A stretch of DNA of 64,000 nt, taken from the NCBI RefSeq assembly GCF_019468565.1, contig NZ_CP080521.1, positions 8,556,001-8,620,000 on the forward strand, in the 5' to 3' direction. The notes beneath the pieces were generated by a model that saw only the letters and a list, made by a program, of their open reading frames with translations, was not told where the DNA came from and made no database searches. This DNA is from Pseudonocardia sp. DSM 110487. Its GTDB lineage: Bacteria; Actinomycetota; Actinomycetes; Mycobacteriales; Pseudonocardiaceae. Of this stretch, positions 7,914-14,920 are shown piece after piece. Within the stretch, counting starts at the first letter, position 1. Each line of letters begins with the position of its first letter. Both the position numbers and the translations under genes were made by a program.

Positions 7914-8098
7914 CGCGGGCCGCGGTGTCGGGCGCCCGCACCGAGCGCGGACAGGTCGAGCTGCCCGTCGAGGAACCGGCCGGTCAAGGCCCCGAGCGCG
8001 CCCATCATCGCAACGATGGCCATGGCGCCGAAGCCGCCCCACGCGGCCGTCACCCCGAGCACCAGGCCCACGGCCAGGCCGATCACTGTGAGTTTCAT
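7910..8098 (-). CDS. Small two-helix membrane protein (DUF2273-like)
   Basis: This 62-residue protein consists almost entirely of two hydrophobic helices (MKLTVIGLAVGLVLGVTAAW and GAMAIVAMMGALGALTGRFL) and a short basic tail. Small proteins of this plan accompany Asp23 genes in many Gram-positive bacteria. The start ATG at 8098 is decided by a good ribosome site, AAGGAG, 8 nt upstream (8107-8112 on the plus strand). The GTG at 8107 overlaps that site and is rejected. Confidence 0.75.
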   Translation of the reverse strand: MKLTVIGLAVGLVLGVTAAWGGFGAMAIVAMMGALGALTGRFLDGQLDLSALGAGARHRGPR

Positions 8099-8150
8099 GA
8101 GGATCACTCCTTCTCAGCCGGTTCCAGGGCGTCGCCGACGGGACGGCAGC

Positions 8151-8660
8151 TCACGTGACGCGAGCGGGTTCAGAGGACTCGTCACCGGGGTCCTCGTCGG
8201 GCAGGTGCAGGTCGTTGACGTTGATGTTGACCTCGACGACCTCCAGGCCGCTCATCTGCTCGACCGCACCGATGACGTTGCGGCGGATCGACTGGGCCAA
8301 CTGCCCGATCGGGACCCCGTACTCGACGACGATGTCGAGGTCTATCGCCGCCTGCTTCTCCCCGACCTCGACGGTGACCCCGCGGCTCGAGGTGGCTCGG
8401 CCGCCCGGGATCCGCTCGGTGATCGCCCCGAAGGTCCGGGATGCGCCCCCACCGAAGTCGTGGACGCCGCTCACCTCACGAGCGGCACGACCGGCGATCT
8501 TCTGCACGACGGCGTCGGCGATGGTGGTGCGGCCCTGGCTGCTCGCCAACGCCGCGCTGCCGGCCCCACCGCCGGTCGTCGCGCCGGTCGCGCTGGGTCC
8601 AGCCGTGTTGGAACCGCTCGTGGAACGGGCTGAGGTCTGCTCCGTGGCAGCACTGGTCAT
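8151..8660 (-). CDS. Asp23/Gls24 family envelope-stress protein
   Basis: This 169-residue protein is the canonical Asp23 member of the operon. After a Ser/Thr/Gly-rich N-terminus (~40 residues), the domain runs RTTIADAVVQKIAGRAAREV, VTVEVGEKQAAIDLDIVVEYG and LAQSIRRNVIGAVEQMSGLE, then VVEVNINVNDLHL. An excellent ribosome site (AAGGAG) precedes the ATG at 8660. The ~200-bp gap to the upstream ZAS-Asp23 gene is the only large gap in the operon and may hold a second promoter. Confidence 0.88.
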   Translation of the reverse strand: MTSAATEQTSARSTSGSNTAGPSATGATTGGGAGSAALASSQGRTTIADAVVQKIAGRAAREVSGVHDFGGGASRTFGAITERIPGGRATSSRGVTVEVGEKQAAIDLDIVVEYGVPIGQLAQSIRRNVIGAVEQMSGLEVVEVNINVNDLHLPDEDPGDESSEPARVT

Positions 8661-8859
8661 CTACTCGATCTCCTTCGATCAGAACCGGTGACTCGCCCTC
8701 GCCGGTACGCACGGGGAGGCGTTGCGGTCATGTCTGGTGGACACAGCGGGAGGGAGGACCTCACGCACGCCTGATGTGACGTACAACACATCGAGTGGAG
8801 CCGTGTCGCAGGCGCCGTTCGTCCCGCTGGACCGACGCCGCGGCTGCTCGGAGATCCGG

Positions 8860-9486
8860 CTACTCGAAGATGTCGTCGATGATGACGGTGACCTGTACCG
8901 GTTCGAGGCCGGTGAGTGCGCGGACCTCGGCGGTCACCGCCTCGCGGACGCGCTCGCCGAGGCGGTGGAGGTCGACTCCGTAGTCCGCGGCCAGGGTGAT
9001 CTCGATAGCAGTGCTGCGTCCGGCGACGCCCGCGACGACCTCCGCGCCACCGGCCGGGTTCTCGGCGGCACCGTCGGCGCGGACATCGGACCTGTCGCCG
9101 GTACGGCCGGCGATGCGTTTGCCGAGGGCCACCCGTACACCGGGCACCGCCTGAGCGGACTCTCGCGCAATCACGACCACGACCCTGGCGGCGATGCGGG
9201 TGCGGCCCCGCGCCGACTCGAGCACCCCGTAGTCCAGGTGCTCCACGGCGCCTCGAATCCGACGCAGAGCGTTCTCCACGATGCTGTCCGGCGCACTGGG
9301 CTTCTCCGCCGCCAGCTCGGTGAGCGGGGCCCACAGCCGCTCGTACTCGGCCAAGGCCGCGTGGCAGTGCGGGCACCGCCGCTGATGGGCGTCGCGTTCG
9401 CCGCGCCGACCGGCGGCGACCTGAGCCAGCACGTCCTCGACCCGCCGGCCGCACGTCAGGCGTTCGCCGCGCGTGCCGCCGGTCAT
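8860..9486 (-). CDS. Zinc anti-sigma (ZAS)-type domain fused to an Asp23 domain
   Basis: The 208-residue protein has two parts. Residues 1-60 carry Cys12, His34, Cys38 and Cys41, that is C-x21-H-x3-C-x2-C, the spacing class of zinc anti-sigma factors such as RsrA. Residues ~85-208 form an Asp23 domain (RIAARVVVVIARESAQAV, STAIEITLAADYGVDLHRLG, VQVTVIIDDIF) with an inserted Gly/Ala-rich loop. The gene lies 13 nt downstream of an ECF sigma gene, where a cognate anti-sigma factor normally sits. I infer it holds that sigma factor inactive and senses envelope or redox stress. The start is ATG 9486; the upstream ATG at 9503 runs into a stop. Confidence 0.72.
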   Translation of the reverse strand: MTGGTRGERLTCGRRVEDVLAQVAAGRRGERDAHQRRCPHCHAALAEYERLWAPLTELAAEKPSAPDSIVENALRRIRGAVEHLDYGVLESARGRTRIAARVVVVIARESAQAVPGVRVALGKRIAGRTGDRSDVRADGAAENPAGGAEVVAGVAGRSTAIEITLAADYGVDLHRLGERVREAVTAEVRALTGLEPVQVTVIIDDIFE

Positions 9487-9499
9487 GAGCGGCGCTCGC

Positions 9500-10072
9500 T
9501 CATGACCAGCTCCGCAGGGACTCCACCAAAGTCAACCGCGCTCGATGCAAACGTCCCCGCACTGCGTCCTCCGAGATGTTGACGACGGCGGCAACCTCCC
9601 GATAGGTCAAACCCTCCAACTGGTGTAGCACGATCACGGCCCGCTGGTCAGGGGGTAGAGCTGCGATCGCCTCCATCGCTGCCCCCGCGCGCTGGCGGGC
9701 GATCACCGTATCCTCCGCGCCGGCCACAGGTTGTGGATCGCCCTCGAGTACGGGGCGGGTCCAGCGACGGCGTCGGATCTGGTTCAGACAGCGATTGACC
9801 ACGATCCGGTACAGCCATGTGGTGAACGAGCTCGCCCCGGTGAACCCGGCCAGCGCGGTCCACACCTGGATCATCACGTCCTGCGCGATGTCCTCCGCGT
9901 CATGCCGATTGCCCAGCATGCGCAGCGAAATCCGGTAGATCCGGTCCCGGTGGCGGCGAACCAACACCTCGTAGGCATCCATGTCGCCGGCCCGCGCCTT
10001 GGTGACGAGCCACCTGTCGGCATCGTCATCGGACAGCGCGGCGCCGGCCCGCTCGGCGTCGTCACGACGCAC
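9500..10072 (-). CDS. ECF-type RNA polymerase sigma factor
   Basis: This 190-residue protein has region 2 (about residues 28-95: FEAL-like YEVLVRRHRDRIYRISLRML, then DAEDIAQDVMIQVW) and region 4 (about 130-185: ALPPDQRAVIVLHQLEGLTY, then a helix-turn-helix with AVRGRLHRAR). It lacks regions 1 and 3, as ECF factors do. It heads the Asp23 operon and is followed at once by the ZAS-Asp23 protein, its likely anti-sigma factor. A GTG at 10072 is taken as the start. Autoregulation is usual for such operons, but I could not identify a matching promoter motif with confidence. Confidence 0.9.
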   Translation of the reverse strand: MRRDDAERAGAALSDDDADRWLVTKARAGDMDAYEVLVRRHRDRIYRISLRMLGNRHDAEDIAQDVMIQVWTALAGFTGASSFTTWLYRIVVNRCLNQIRRRRWTRPVLEGDPQPVAGAEDTVIARQRAGAAMEAIAALPPDQRAVIVLHQLEGLTYREVAAVVNISEDAVRGRLHRARLTLVESLRSWS

Positions 10073-10454
10073 CGATGATCCGCCCGTTCCTCCGTTGCCG
10101 AGGTGAATCGCCCCGGGTTCCGTGGAGGCTTGGAAGCCACGGGCGAGTGGACAGTCCCGCCCAGATCGTCCGAGCGCTCCGCGGAGCGGTGCTCGGCCGG
10201 GTCGTCCTCAACCCGAGAAGAGGCGGGACCCGGCTGGGCCGGAACCGGTGTCACGGCCTGTGGGGTGCTCGCTCATGGTTCATCTCCAGACACTCGGTCC
10301 TTCTGATACCCCGCACGGCCGCGCCGAACCTGAGGAAGCCAGCGACCGGCGACGGTCATCGACGCGCCCGTGCGGAGGCGGCCCTGTGTCGTCGCGACGG
10401 CCCACGACCAGCGCCACCGGCGTGGCGATCGCTCTGTAGGACGTGGAATGGGGG
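10073..10454. other. Intergenic region upstream of the sigma/Asp23 operon
   Basis: About 380 bp lie between the 5' end of the sigma gene and the 3' end of the MFS gene, both on the minus strand. Frames here lack coding bias and known motifs. It should contain the promoter of the sigma operon and the terminator of the MFS gene. GTTCC strings near 10086 and 10118 could be minus-strand GGAAC -35 boxes, but no matching -10 was found at the right distance. Confidence 0.45.
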
Positions 10455-11651
10455 TCAGCGCGGGCCCGGGATCTGGTCGCGCTGGTCCAATGCCGCAGTC
10501 GATGAGTGGGGCTTGCGGCTTGCCGTCACGGGGACCGCCAGCGCGAGGAGCGCGGCTGCCGTGACGGCCAGCCAGCCGAATCCGGCCCGCTCGTACATCA
10601 GTCCGGCCAGCGTGCCGGCCACGGCGGCGCCGCCGTAGGTCGCGGCGGTGTTGAGCGCGAGCACCGCGCCCCGGAGGCCTGGGGCGATCGCGGCCAGCCG
10701 GCTGAGCAGCAGCGTCAGCCCGACGTGGTTGACCAGACCCCATATGACCGCGATCCCGAGGAACAGCGCGAGCGCGCCGATCGTCGCGGCGAGCGCCAGG
10801 TACACCGCGGCCAGCAGGGCGAGCGCCGGGGCCACCAGGCGGGCGGTGCCGAGGCGGTCCAGGAACCGGTCGACACCCGCCGCGATCCCGAACCCGATGC
10901 CGTAGGCGAGGGCGACGAGCCCGGCCATCGTCGCACCGCCACCGTGCACCGCACGCACCTCGACGCCGACGAACGCGAACACCCCGTAGAACGCGGCCAT
11001 GTACGCGAGCACCCCGGTGAGCAGCGCGGCGACGCCCGGTGCGCGCAGGGCTGCGCCGAGAGCACCGCGGGTGGGACCGACCGCGGGGGTGGCGGGCAGC
11101 AGCACGTACAGCGCGATCTGCGTGACACACAGCGCAGCGAGCGCTCCGAACGCCGCCCGCCAGCCGATCGCGTCGCCGAGCACCGTGGCGAGCGGCACCC
11201 CCGCCACCAGCGCGATCGACCAGCCGGTGAGCACCCGACCCGTCGCGCGCGCTCCGGCGCCTGGTGGCGCGAGCTCCGCGGCGAGCGCGTACGTCGCGGG
11301 CAGCACGACACCCACCCCGATACCGCCGGCGAGCTGGGCGAGCGCGAGCAGCGCCCAGTGTGACGCGACGGCGGACCCGGCAGCGGCCACGGTGAGCGCG
11401 CCCATGCCTGCCAGCAGCACGGTGCGCCGCGGAATGGCGTCGAGCCTGCGGCCGAGCAGCAGGGCCGACGCGACGATGCCCGCGCCGTACGCCGAGAGCG
11501 CCCGCCCGGCCTCGGCGGTGCTCGCGGCGAGGCCCGCCGCGATGTCGGGGAGCAGCGGGGCGAGCACGAAGGCCTGGGCCCCGACCACGACGACGCCCGC
11601 CGTGAGTACCGCGGTGGCGAGCGCTGGAGGGCGTTGGTGGACGACGGTCAT
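10455..11651 (-). CDS. MFS efflux transporter (12 TM, drug:H+ antiporter type)
   Basis: The 398-residue protein has about twelve hydrophobic segments and the motif-A region (LLLGRRLDAIPRR) between TM2 and TM3. It resembles the arabinose-efflux/DHA1 branch. It is divergent from an Lrp/AsnC regulator with an 88-90 bp gap that holds a perfect 10-bp inverted repeat (11660-11669 / 11689-11698), so the regulator probably controls it. An amino acid or related small molecule as substrate is a guess from the regulator class. Start ATG 11651. Confidence 0.82.
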   Translation of the reverse strand: MTVVHQRPPALATAVLTAGVVVVGAQAFVLAPLLPDIAAGLAASTAEAGRALSAYGAGIVASALLLGRRLDAIPRRTVLLAGMGALTVAAAGSAVASHWALLALAQLAGGIGVGVVLPATYALAAELAPPGAGARATGRVLTGWSIALVAGVPLATVLGDAIGWRAAFGALAALCVTQIALYVLLPATPAVGPTRGALGAALRAPGVAALLTGVLAYMAAFYGVFAFVGVEVRAVHGGGATMAGLVALAYGIGFGIAAGVDRFLDRLGTARLVAPALALLAAVYLALAATIGALALFLGIAVIWGLVNHVGLTLLLSRLAAIAPGLRGAVLALNTAATYGGAAVAGTLAGLMYERAGFGWLAVTAAALLALAVPVTASRKPHSSTAALDQRDQIPGPR

Positions 11652-11659
11652 GCACCGAA

Positions 11660-11698
11660 GATGGATCGGGCATATCGCGGCGTCCAGGCCGATCCATC
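11660..11698. promoter_or_regulatory. Inverted repeat GATGGATCGG-N19-CCGATCCATC, candidate Lrp operator
   Basis: Perfect 10-bp arms at 11660-11669 and 11689-11698 are separated by 19 nt, so the arm centres are 29 bp apart, close to three helical turns on one face of the DNA. The element lies in the divergent gap between the MFS gene and the Lrp/AsnC regulator, the usual place for autoregulation and control of the transporter. Confidence 0.55.
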
Positions 11699-11741
11699 AA
11701 GTCCGAACGACTTTCGGCCAGAAGAATGTCAGCATTGGGTG

Positions 11742-12185
11742 GTGGACGCCATCGACCGGAAGATCCTCGGCCTGCTGCTCGAGGACGCGGGTCGTACCTA
11801 CGCCCAGCTCGGCCGCGAAGTGTCGCTCTCACCTGCCGCCGTGCACGAGCGCGTGCGTCGGCTGCGCGCGTCGGGCGTGGTCCGGCGCACCACGGTGGAG
11901 GTCGACCCGGACGCCATCGGCCGGCACGTGCTCGCGTTCGTGCTCGTCGACAGCGACGGATGGGTCAAGGACGAGCTGTTCGCCGCCACCCGCGCCGACC
12001 CGCGCATCGAGGAGGCGCACTCGGTGGCCGGCAGCAGCAACTTCCTGCTCAAGGTGCGGGTCGCCGACCCGGACGAGCTGGAGGACGTGCTGCACGACCT
12101 CTACCGGGTCGATGGCGTCGTCCGCAGCCGGACGATCATGGTGCTGCGGCGGGGCTTCGAGCGTGGGATCGGGCCCCCGGGGTGA
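11742..12185 (+). CDS. Lrp/AsnC family transcriptional regulator
   Basis: This 147-residue protein has an N-terminal helix-turn-helix (DAIDRKILGLLLEDAGRTYA, then LGREVSLSPAAVHERVRRLRASGVV) and a C-terminal RAM ligand-binding domain (VLAFVLVDSD, then SNFLLKVRVADPDELEDVL). Such proteins sense amino acids and form octamers. The start is the GTG at 11742, giving MDAIDRKIL as in homologs; GTG 11739 is equally possible. The longer frame back to 11634 crosses the operator and is not used. Divergent to an MFS gene that it probably regulates. Confidence 0.88.
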   Translation: MDAIDRKILGLLLEDAGRTYAQLGREVSLSPAAVHERVRRLRASGVVRRTTVEVDPDAIGRHVLAFVLVDSDGWVKDELFAATRADPRIEEAHSVAGSSNFLLKVRVADPDELEDVLHDLYRVDGVVRSRTIMVLRRGFERGIGPPG

Positions 12186-12267
12186 ACTCGTTTACCTCCG
12201 ACGTCATCGACGTACCTACCTCGGCGGGAAGAGGGTGATCTCGTCACCAAGCGCCGAGGAGGACCCG

Positions 12268-13092
12268 ATGCCGCACTTCACCGCCACCGACGGAACCCGG
12301 CTCGCTTACGAGGAGTACGGCACCGGCGAGCCGATCGTGTTCGTCGCCAGCTGGGTGCTGGATGCGGACATGTGGGAGTACCAGATCCCGTACTTCGCCG
12401 AACGCGGGTACCGCTGCATCGCGCTCGACCGGCGCGGGCACGGCCGCTCCGACCGCCCGTCCACCGGCTACGACATCGACACCACCAGCGACGATCTCGC
12501 CGCGTTGCTGGAGCACCTCGACCTGACCGGCGTCACGCTGGTGGGCCACTCGTTCGGCGGCGCCGAGGTGGCGCGCTACCTGGCCAGGCACGGCGAGGAG
12601 CGGGTGGGCCGCGTCGCCCTCGTCTCGGCGGTGGTCCCGTTCCTGAAGCAGACCGACGACAACCCGGACGGCCTCCCGGAAGCCGCACTCGAGGCCACCA
12701 TCGCCCAGTTCCGGGCCGACCGGCCGAAGTGGTTCGCCCGGCAGGCGCAGGTCTGGTACGCCACCCACCTCGGCAACGACGTCTCGCCCGCGCTGATCGA
12801 CTGGACGATCGGCAAGTGCCTGTCCGCGTCGCCATGGGCCACCACGCAGCTGATGCGCTCGATGTTCCACGCCGACCACCGCGCCGGACTGCGCGAGATC
12901 ACGGTGCCGACGCTCGTCGTGCACGGCGCTGCCGACACGTCGGCCCCGGTCGCGCTCACCGGCCGGCGCACCGCGCAGCTCGTGCCCGGCTGCCGCTACG
13001 TCGAGTACCCGACGGCCGGCCACGGCCTGTTCGTGACGCACGCCGAGCAGCTCAACGCCGAACTGCTGGACCTGCTCAAGAGTCGACCGTGA
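12268..13092 (+). CDS. Alpha/beta hydrolase (haloperoxidase/esterase type)
   Basis: This 274-residue protein has the alpha/beta hydrolase fold. The nucleophile elbow GHSFGG has Ser95, the acid is probably Asp of HGAADTSAP, and the catalytic His is in TAGHGLF. The early motifs GEPIVFVASW and DRRGHGRSDRP fit non-haem chloroperoxidase-like or aryl esterases (272-278 residues). A strong ribosome site (GAGGAGG) precedes ATG 12268. The 3' end overlaps the 3' end of cimA on the other strand by 17 bp. Physiological substrate unknown. Confidence 0.88.
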   Translation: MPHFTATDGTRLAYEEYGTGEPIVFVASWVLDADMWEYQIPYFAERGYRCIALDRRGHGRSDRPSTGYDIDTTSDDLAALLEHLDLTGVTLVGHSFGGAEVARYLARHGEERVGRVALVSAVVPFLKQTDDNPDGLPEAALEATIAQFRADRPKWFARQAQVWYATHLGNDVSPALIDWTIGKCLSASPWATTQLMRSMFHADHRAGLREITVPTLVVHGAADTSAPVALTGRRTAQLVPGCRYVEYPTAGHGLFVTHAEQLNAELLDLLKSRP

Positions 13093-14716
13093 CCGGTCCG
13101 CGCTCGCGCAGTGCCGTGTAGGCGAGCGCGTCGACCAGCGCCAGCCAGGACGCCTCGACGACGTTGCTGTGCACGCCGACCGTCGTCCACGAACCGGCCG
13201 GACCGGTGGACTCCAGCAGCACCCGCGTGACGGCGTCGGTGCCGAAGCTCTCCGAGCGGCCGGTCGTCAGGATCCGGACCTTGTAGTCGGAGAGCTCGAC
13301 GTCCGACAGCCACGGGCACGTCGGGGTGAGCGCCGCCCGCAGCGCGGCGTCGAGCGCGTTGACCGGGCCGTTGCCCTCGGCCGTCGCGATCTGGCGCTGC
13401 CCGTCGGCGAGCACGACGCGGACCGTCGCCTCCGCGACGACCACACCGTCGGTCCCGTGCTCCAGGATCACCCGGTAGGACTCCAGCGCGAACGGGACCC
13501 GATCCGCCTCTCCCATCGCCGAGCGCATGAGCAGCTCCAGCGACGCGTCGGCGGCCTCGAACGACCAGCCGGCCAACTCCCGCTCCTTGACCGTGCGCGT
13601 CACGGCCGACACCGCGTCGGGATGGCCGGCCAGGTCCAGGCCGAGCTCGGTTGCCTTGAGCTCGACGCTGGCCCGGCCGGCCATCTCGGTGACCAGCACC
13701 CGCTGCCCGTTGCCCACATCCACGGGGTCCATGTGGTTGTAGAGCTCCGGGTCCACCTTGATCGCACTCGCGTGCAGGCCCGCCTTGTGGGCGAACGCTG
13801 ACGTCCCGACGTAGGCCTGGTGGGTGTCGGGAGCGATGTTGGCGATCTCCGCCAACGCGTGCGAGGTGCGGGTCAGCTCGCCGAGCGCGCCGTCCGGTAG
13901 GACGGGCATGCCCAGCTTGGTCACCAGGTTCCCGACCACGGCGAACAGGTCGGCGTTGCCGGTCCGCTCGCCGTAGCCATTGGCGGTGCACTGCACGTGC
14001 GTCGCGCCTGCCTGTACCGCGGTGACCGAGTTGGCCACCGCGGAGCCCGTGTCGTCCTGGCAGTGGATGCCGAGCCGGAAACCGGTGCGGGCGGCCACCT
14101 CGGCGACCACCTCGGCGATGCCCAGCGGGAGCATGCCGCCGTTCGTGTCGCACAGCACCGCGACGTCGGCGCCCGCGGTCATGGCCGCCTCGAGCACCCG
14201 CAGCGCCGTGTCGGGGTCGAACTTGTAGCCGTCGAAGAAGTGCTCGGCATCGAGGAACACCCGCCTGCCCTCCGCGCGCAGGAAGGACACGGTGTCGGCG
14301 ACCATCGCGCAGTTCTCGGCGACGTCGGTGCGTAGCGCCCGCTCGATGTGGCGGCGGTCGGACTTCGCTACCAGCGTCACCACAGGGGCCTGGGAGTCGA
14401 GCAGCGCCCGTACCTGGGGGTCCTCGGTGACGCTGAGGCCGGCGCGCCGCGTCGAGCCGAACGCGACGAGCACAGCGTGCCGCAGCTCGAGCTCCCCCGC
14501 CGCGGCGCGGGCGAAGAACTCGGTGTCCTTCGGCATCGCGCCCGGCCAGCCGCCCTCGATGAAGCCGACACCCACCGCGTCCAGGTGGCGGGCGACGGCG
14601 AGCTTGTCGGCCACCGAGTAGCTGATGCCCTCGCGCTGGGCCCCGTCCCGCAGCGTCGTGTCGAAGACGTGGAATGCGTCGCCGAGCGGGGTTCCGGCCG
14701 GTTCGGTTCGGGACAT
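13076..14716 (-). CDS. cimA: Citramalate synthase
   Basis: The enzyme condenses pyruvate with acetyl-CoA to (R)-citramalate, the threonine-independent entry to isoleucine synthesis. The 546-residue protein has the isopropylmalate-synthase-like TIM barrel (DTTLRDGAQREGISYS near the N-terminus and the GYGERTGNADL signature) and a C-terminal regulatory LeuA_dimer domain (from about residue 400: SYRVILEHGTDGVVVAEATV). The metal-site segment reads GIHCQDDTGSAVANS instead of the common HxHND. The start is ATG 14716. An Ile/Val-rich leader peptide and a terminator with U-tract lie just upstream, indicating attenuation by branched-chain amino acids. Confidence 0.9.
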   Translation of the reverse strand: MSRTEPAGTPLGDAFHVFDTTLRDGAQREGISYSVADKLAVARHLDAVGVGFIEGGWPGAMPKDTEFFARAAAGELELRHAVLVAFGSTRRAGLSVTEDPQVRALLDSQAPVVTLVAKSDRRHIERALRTDVAENCAMVADTVSFLRAEGRRVFLDAEHFFDGYKFDPDTALRVLEAAMTAGADVAVLCDTNGGMLPLGIAEVVAEVAARTGFRLGIHCQDDTGSAVANSVTAVQAGATHVQCTANGYGERTGNADLFAVVGNLVTKLGMPVLPDGALGELTRTSHALAEIANIAPDTHQAYVGTSAFAHKAGLHASAIKVDPELYNHMDPVDVGNGQRVLVTEMAGRASVELKATELGLDLAGHPDAVSAVTRTVKERELAGWSFEAADASLELLMRSAMGEADRVPFALESYRVILEHGTDGVVVAEATVRVVLADGQRQIATAEGNGPVNALDAALRAALTPTCPWLSDVELSDYKVRILTTGRSESFGTDAVTRVLLESTGPAGSWTTVGVHSNVVEASWLALVDALAYTALRERGPVTVDS

Positions 14717-14755
14717 TCGAGGGGCTCCTGGGCGGTCGGGCGCGATTCGGGCAAC

Positions 14756-14786
14756 AAAAAAGACCCCCCGCGAGTGCGAGAGGTCT
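14756..14786 (-). terminator. Attenuator terminator of cimA
   Basis: On the minus strand, an 11-bp stem (14776-14786 pairing with 14761-14771, two G-U pairs) closes a four-base ACTC loop and is followed by TTTTTT. It lies between the leader peptide stop (14808) and the cimA start (14716). The stem plus U-tract is one of the strongest intrinsic terminators in the window. It lies upstream of its gene, as an attenuator should. Confidence 0.82.
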
Positions 14787-14820
14787 GCGCGTCGGCTGTG
14801 GTGCTCGTTAGCCGACGCGC
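14787..14820 (-). promoter_or_regulatory. Pause/competing hairpin of the cimA attenuator
   Basis: A perfect 11-bp inverted repeat (14810-14820 and 14787-14797, 12-nt loop) starts inside the last codons of the leader peptide and ends next to the terminator stem. It corresponds to the 1:2 hairpin of classical attenuators, so a ribosome stalled on the Val/Ile codons just upstream would change its folding. The exact antiterminator pairing was not modelled. Confidence 0.6.
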
Positions 14821-14852
14821 TCGTCAATAATGATCACGCAAAGATGCTGCAC
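14808..14852 (-). CDS. Leader peptide of cimA (attenuation)
   Basis: This minus-strand GTG-initiated 14-codon frame encodes VQHLCVIIIDERVG and stops with TAA. Val and three consecutive Ile codons (GTG ATC ATT ATT) sit in the middle, where a ribosome would stall under isoleucine shortage. No Shine-Dalgarno sequence is visible. The likely -10 box ends 6 nt before the GTG, so the transcript is probably leaderless. A strong terminator follows 21 nt after the stop, then cimA. Too short for ordinary gene calling. Confidence 0.72.
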   Translation of the reverse strand: MQHLCVIIIDERVG

Positions 14853-14858
14853 GCCGCG

Positions 14859-14888
14859 AGTGTGGCACGGGCCGTCCCACGCTGTCAC
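14859..14888 (-). promoter_or_regulatory. Probable promoter of the cimA leader
   Basis: On the minus strand, GTGACA (14883-14888) matches five of six TTGACA positions. It is separated by 18 nt from CACACT (14859-14864), a weak -10. Transcription would start at or next to the GTG of the leader peptide (14852). The same layout is seen at ilvB. Confidence 0.45.
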
Positions 14889-14920
14889 ACCGCCCGCCCA
14901 CATACTGGGATCGGCGTGCC

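Noticed and set aside
10075..10638. Plus-strand open frame of 187 codons
   Set aside because: It is antisense to the MFS gene end and crosses the intergenic region without motif or ribosome site.
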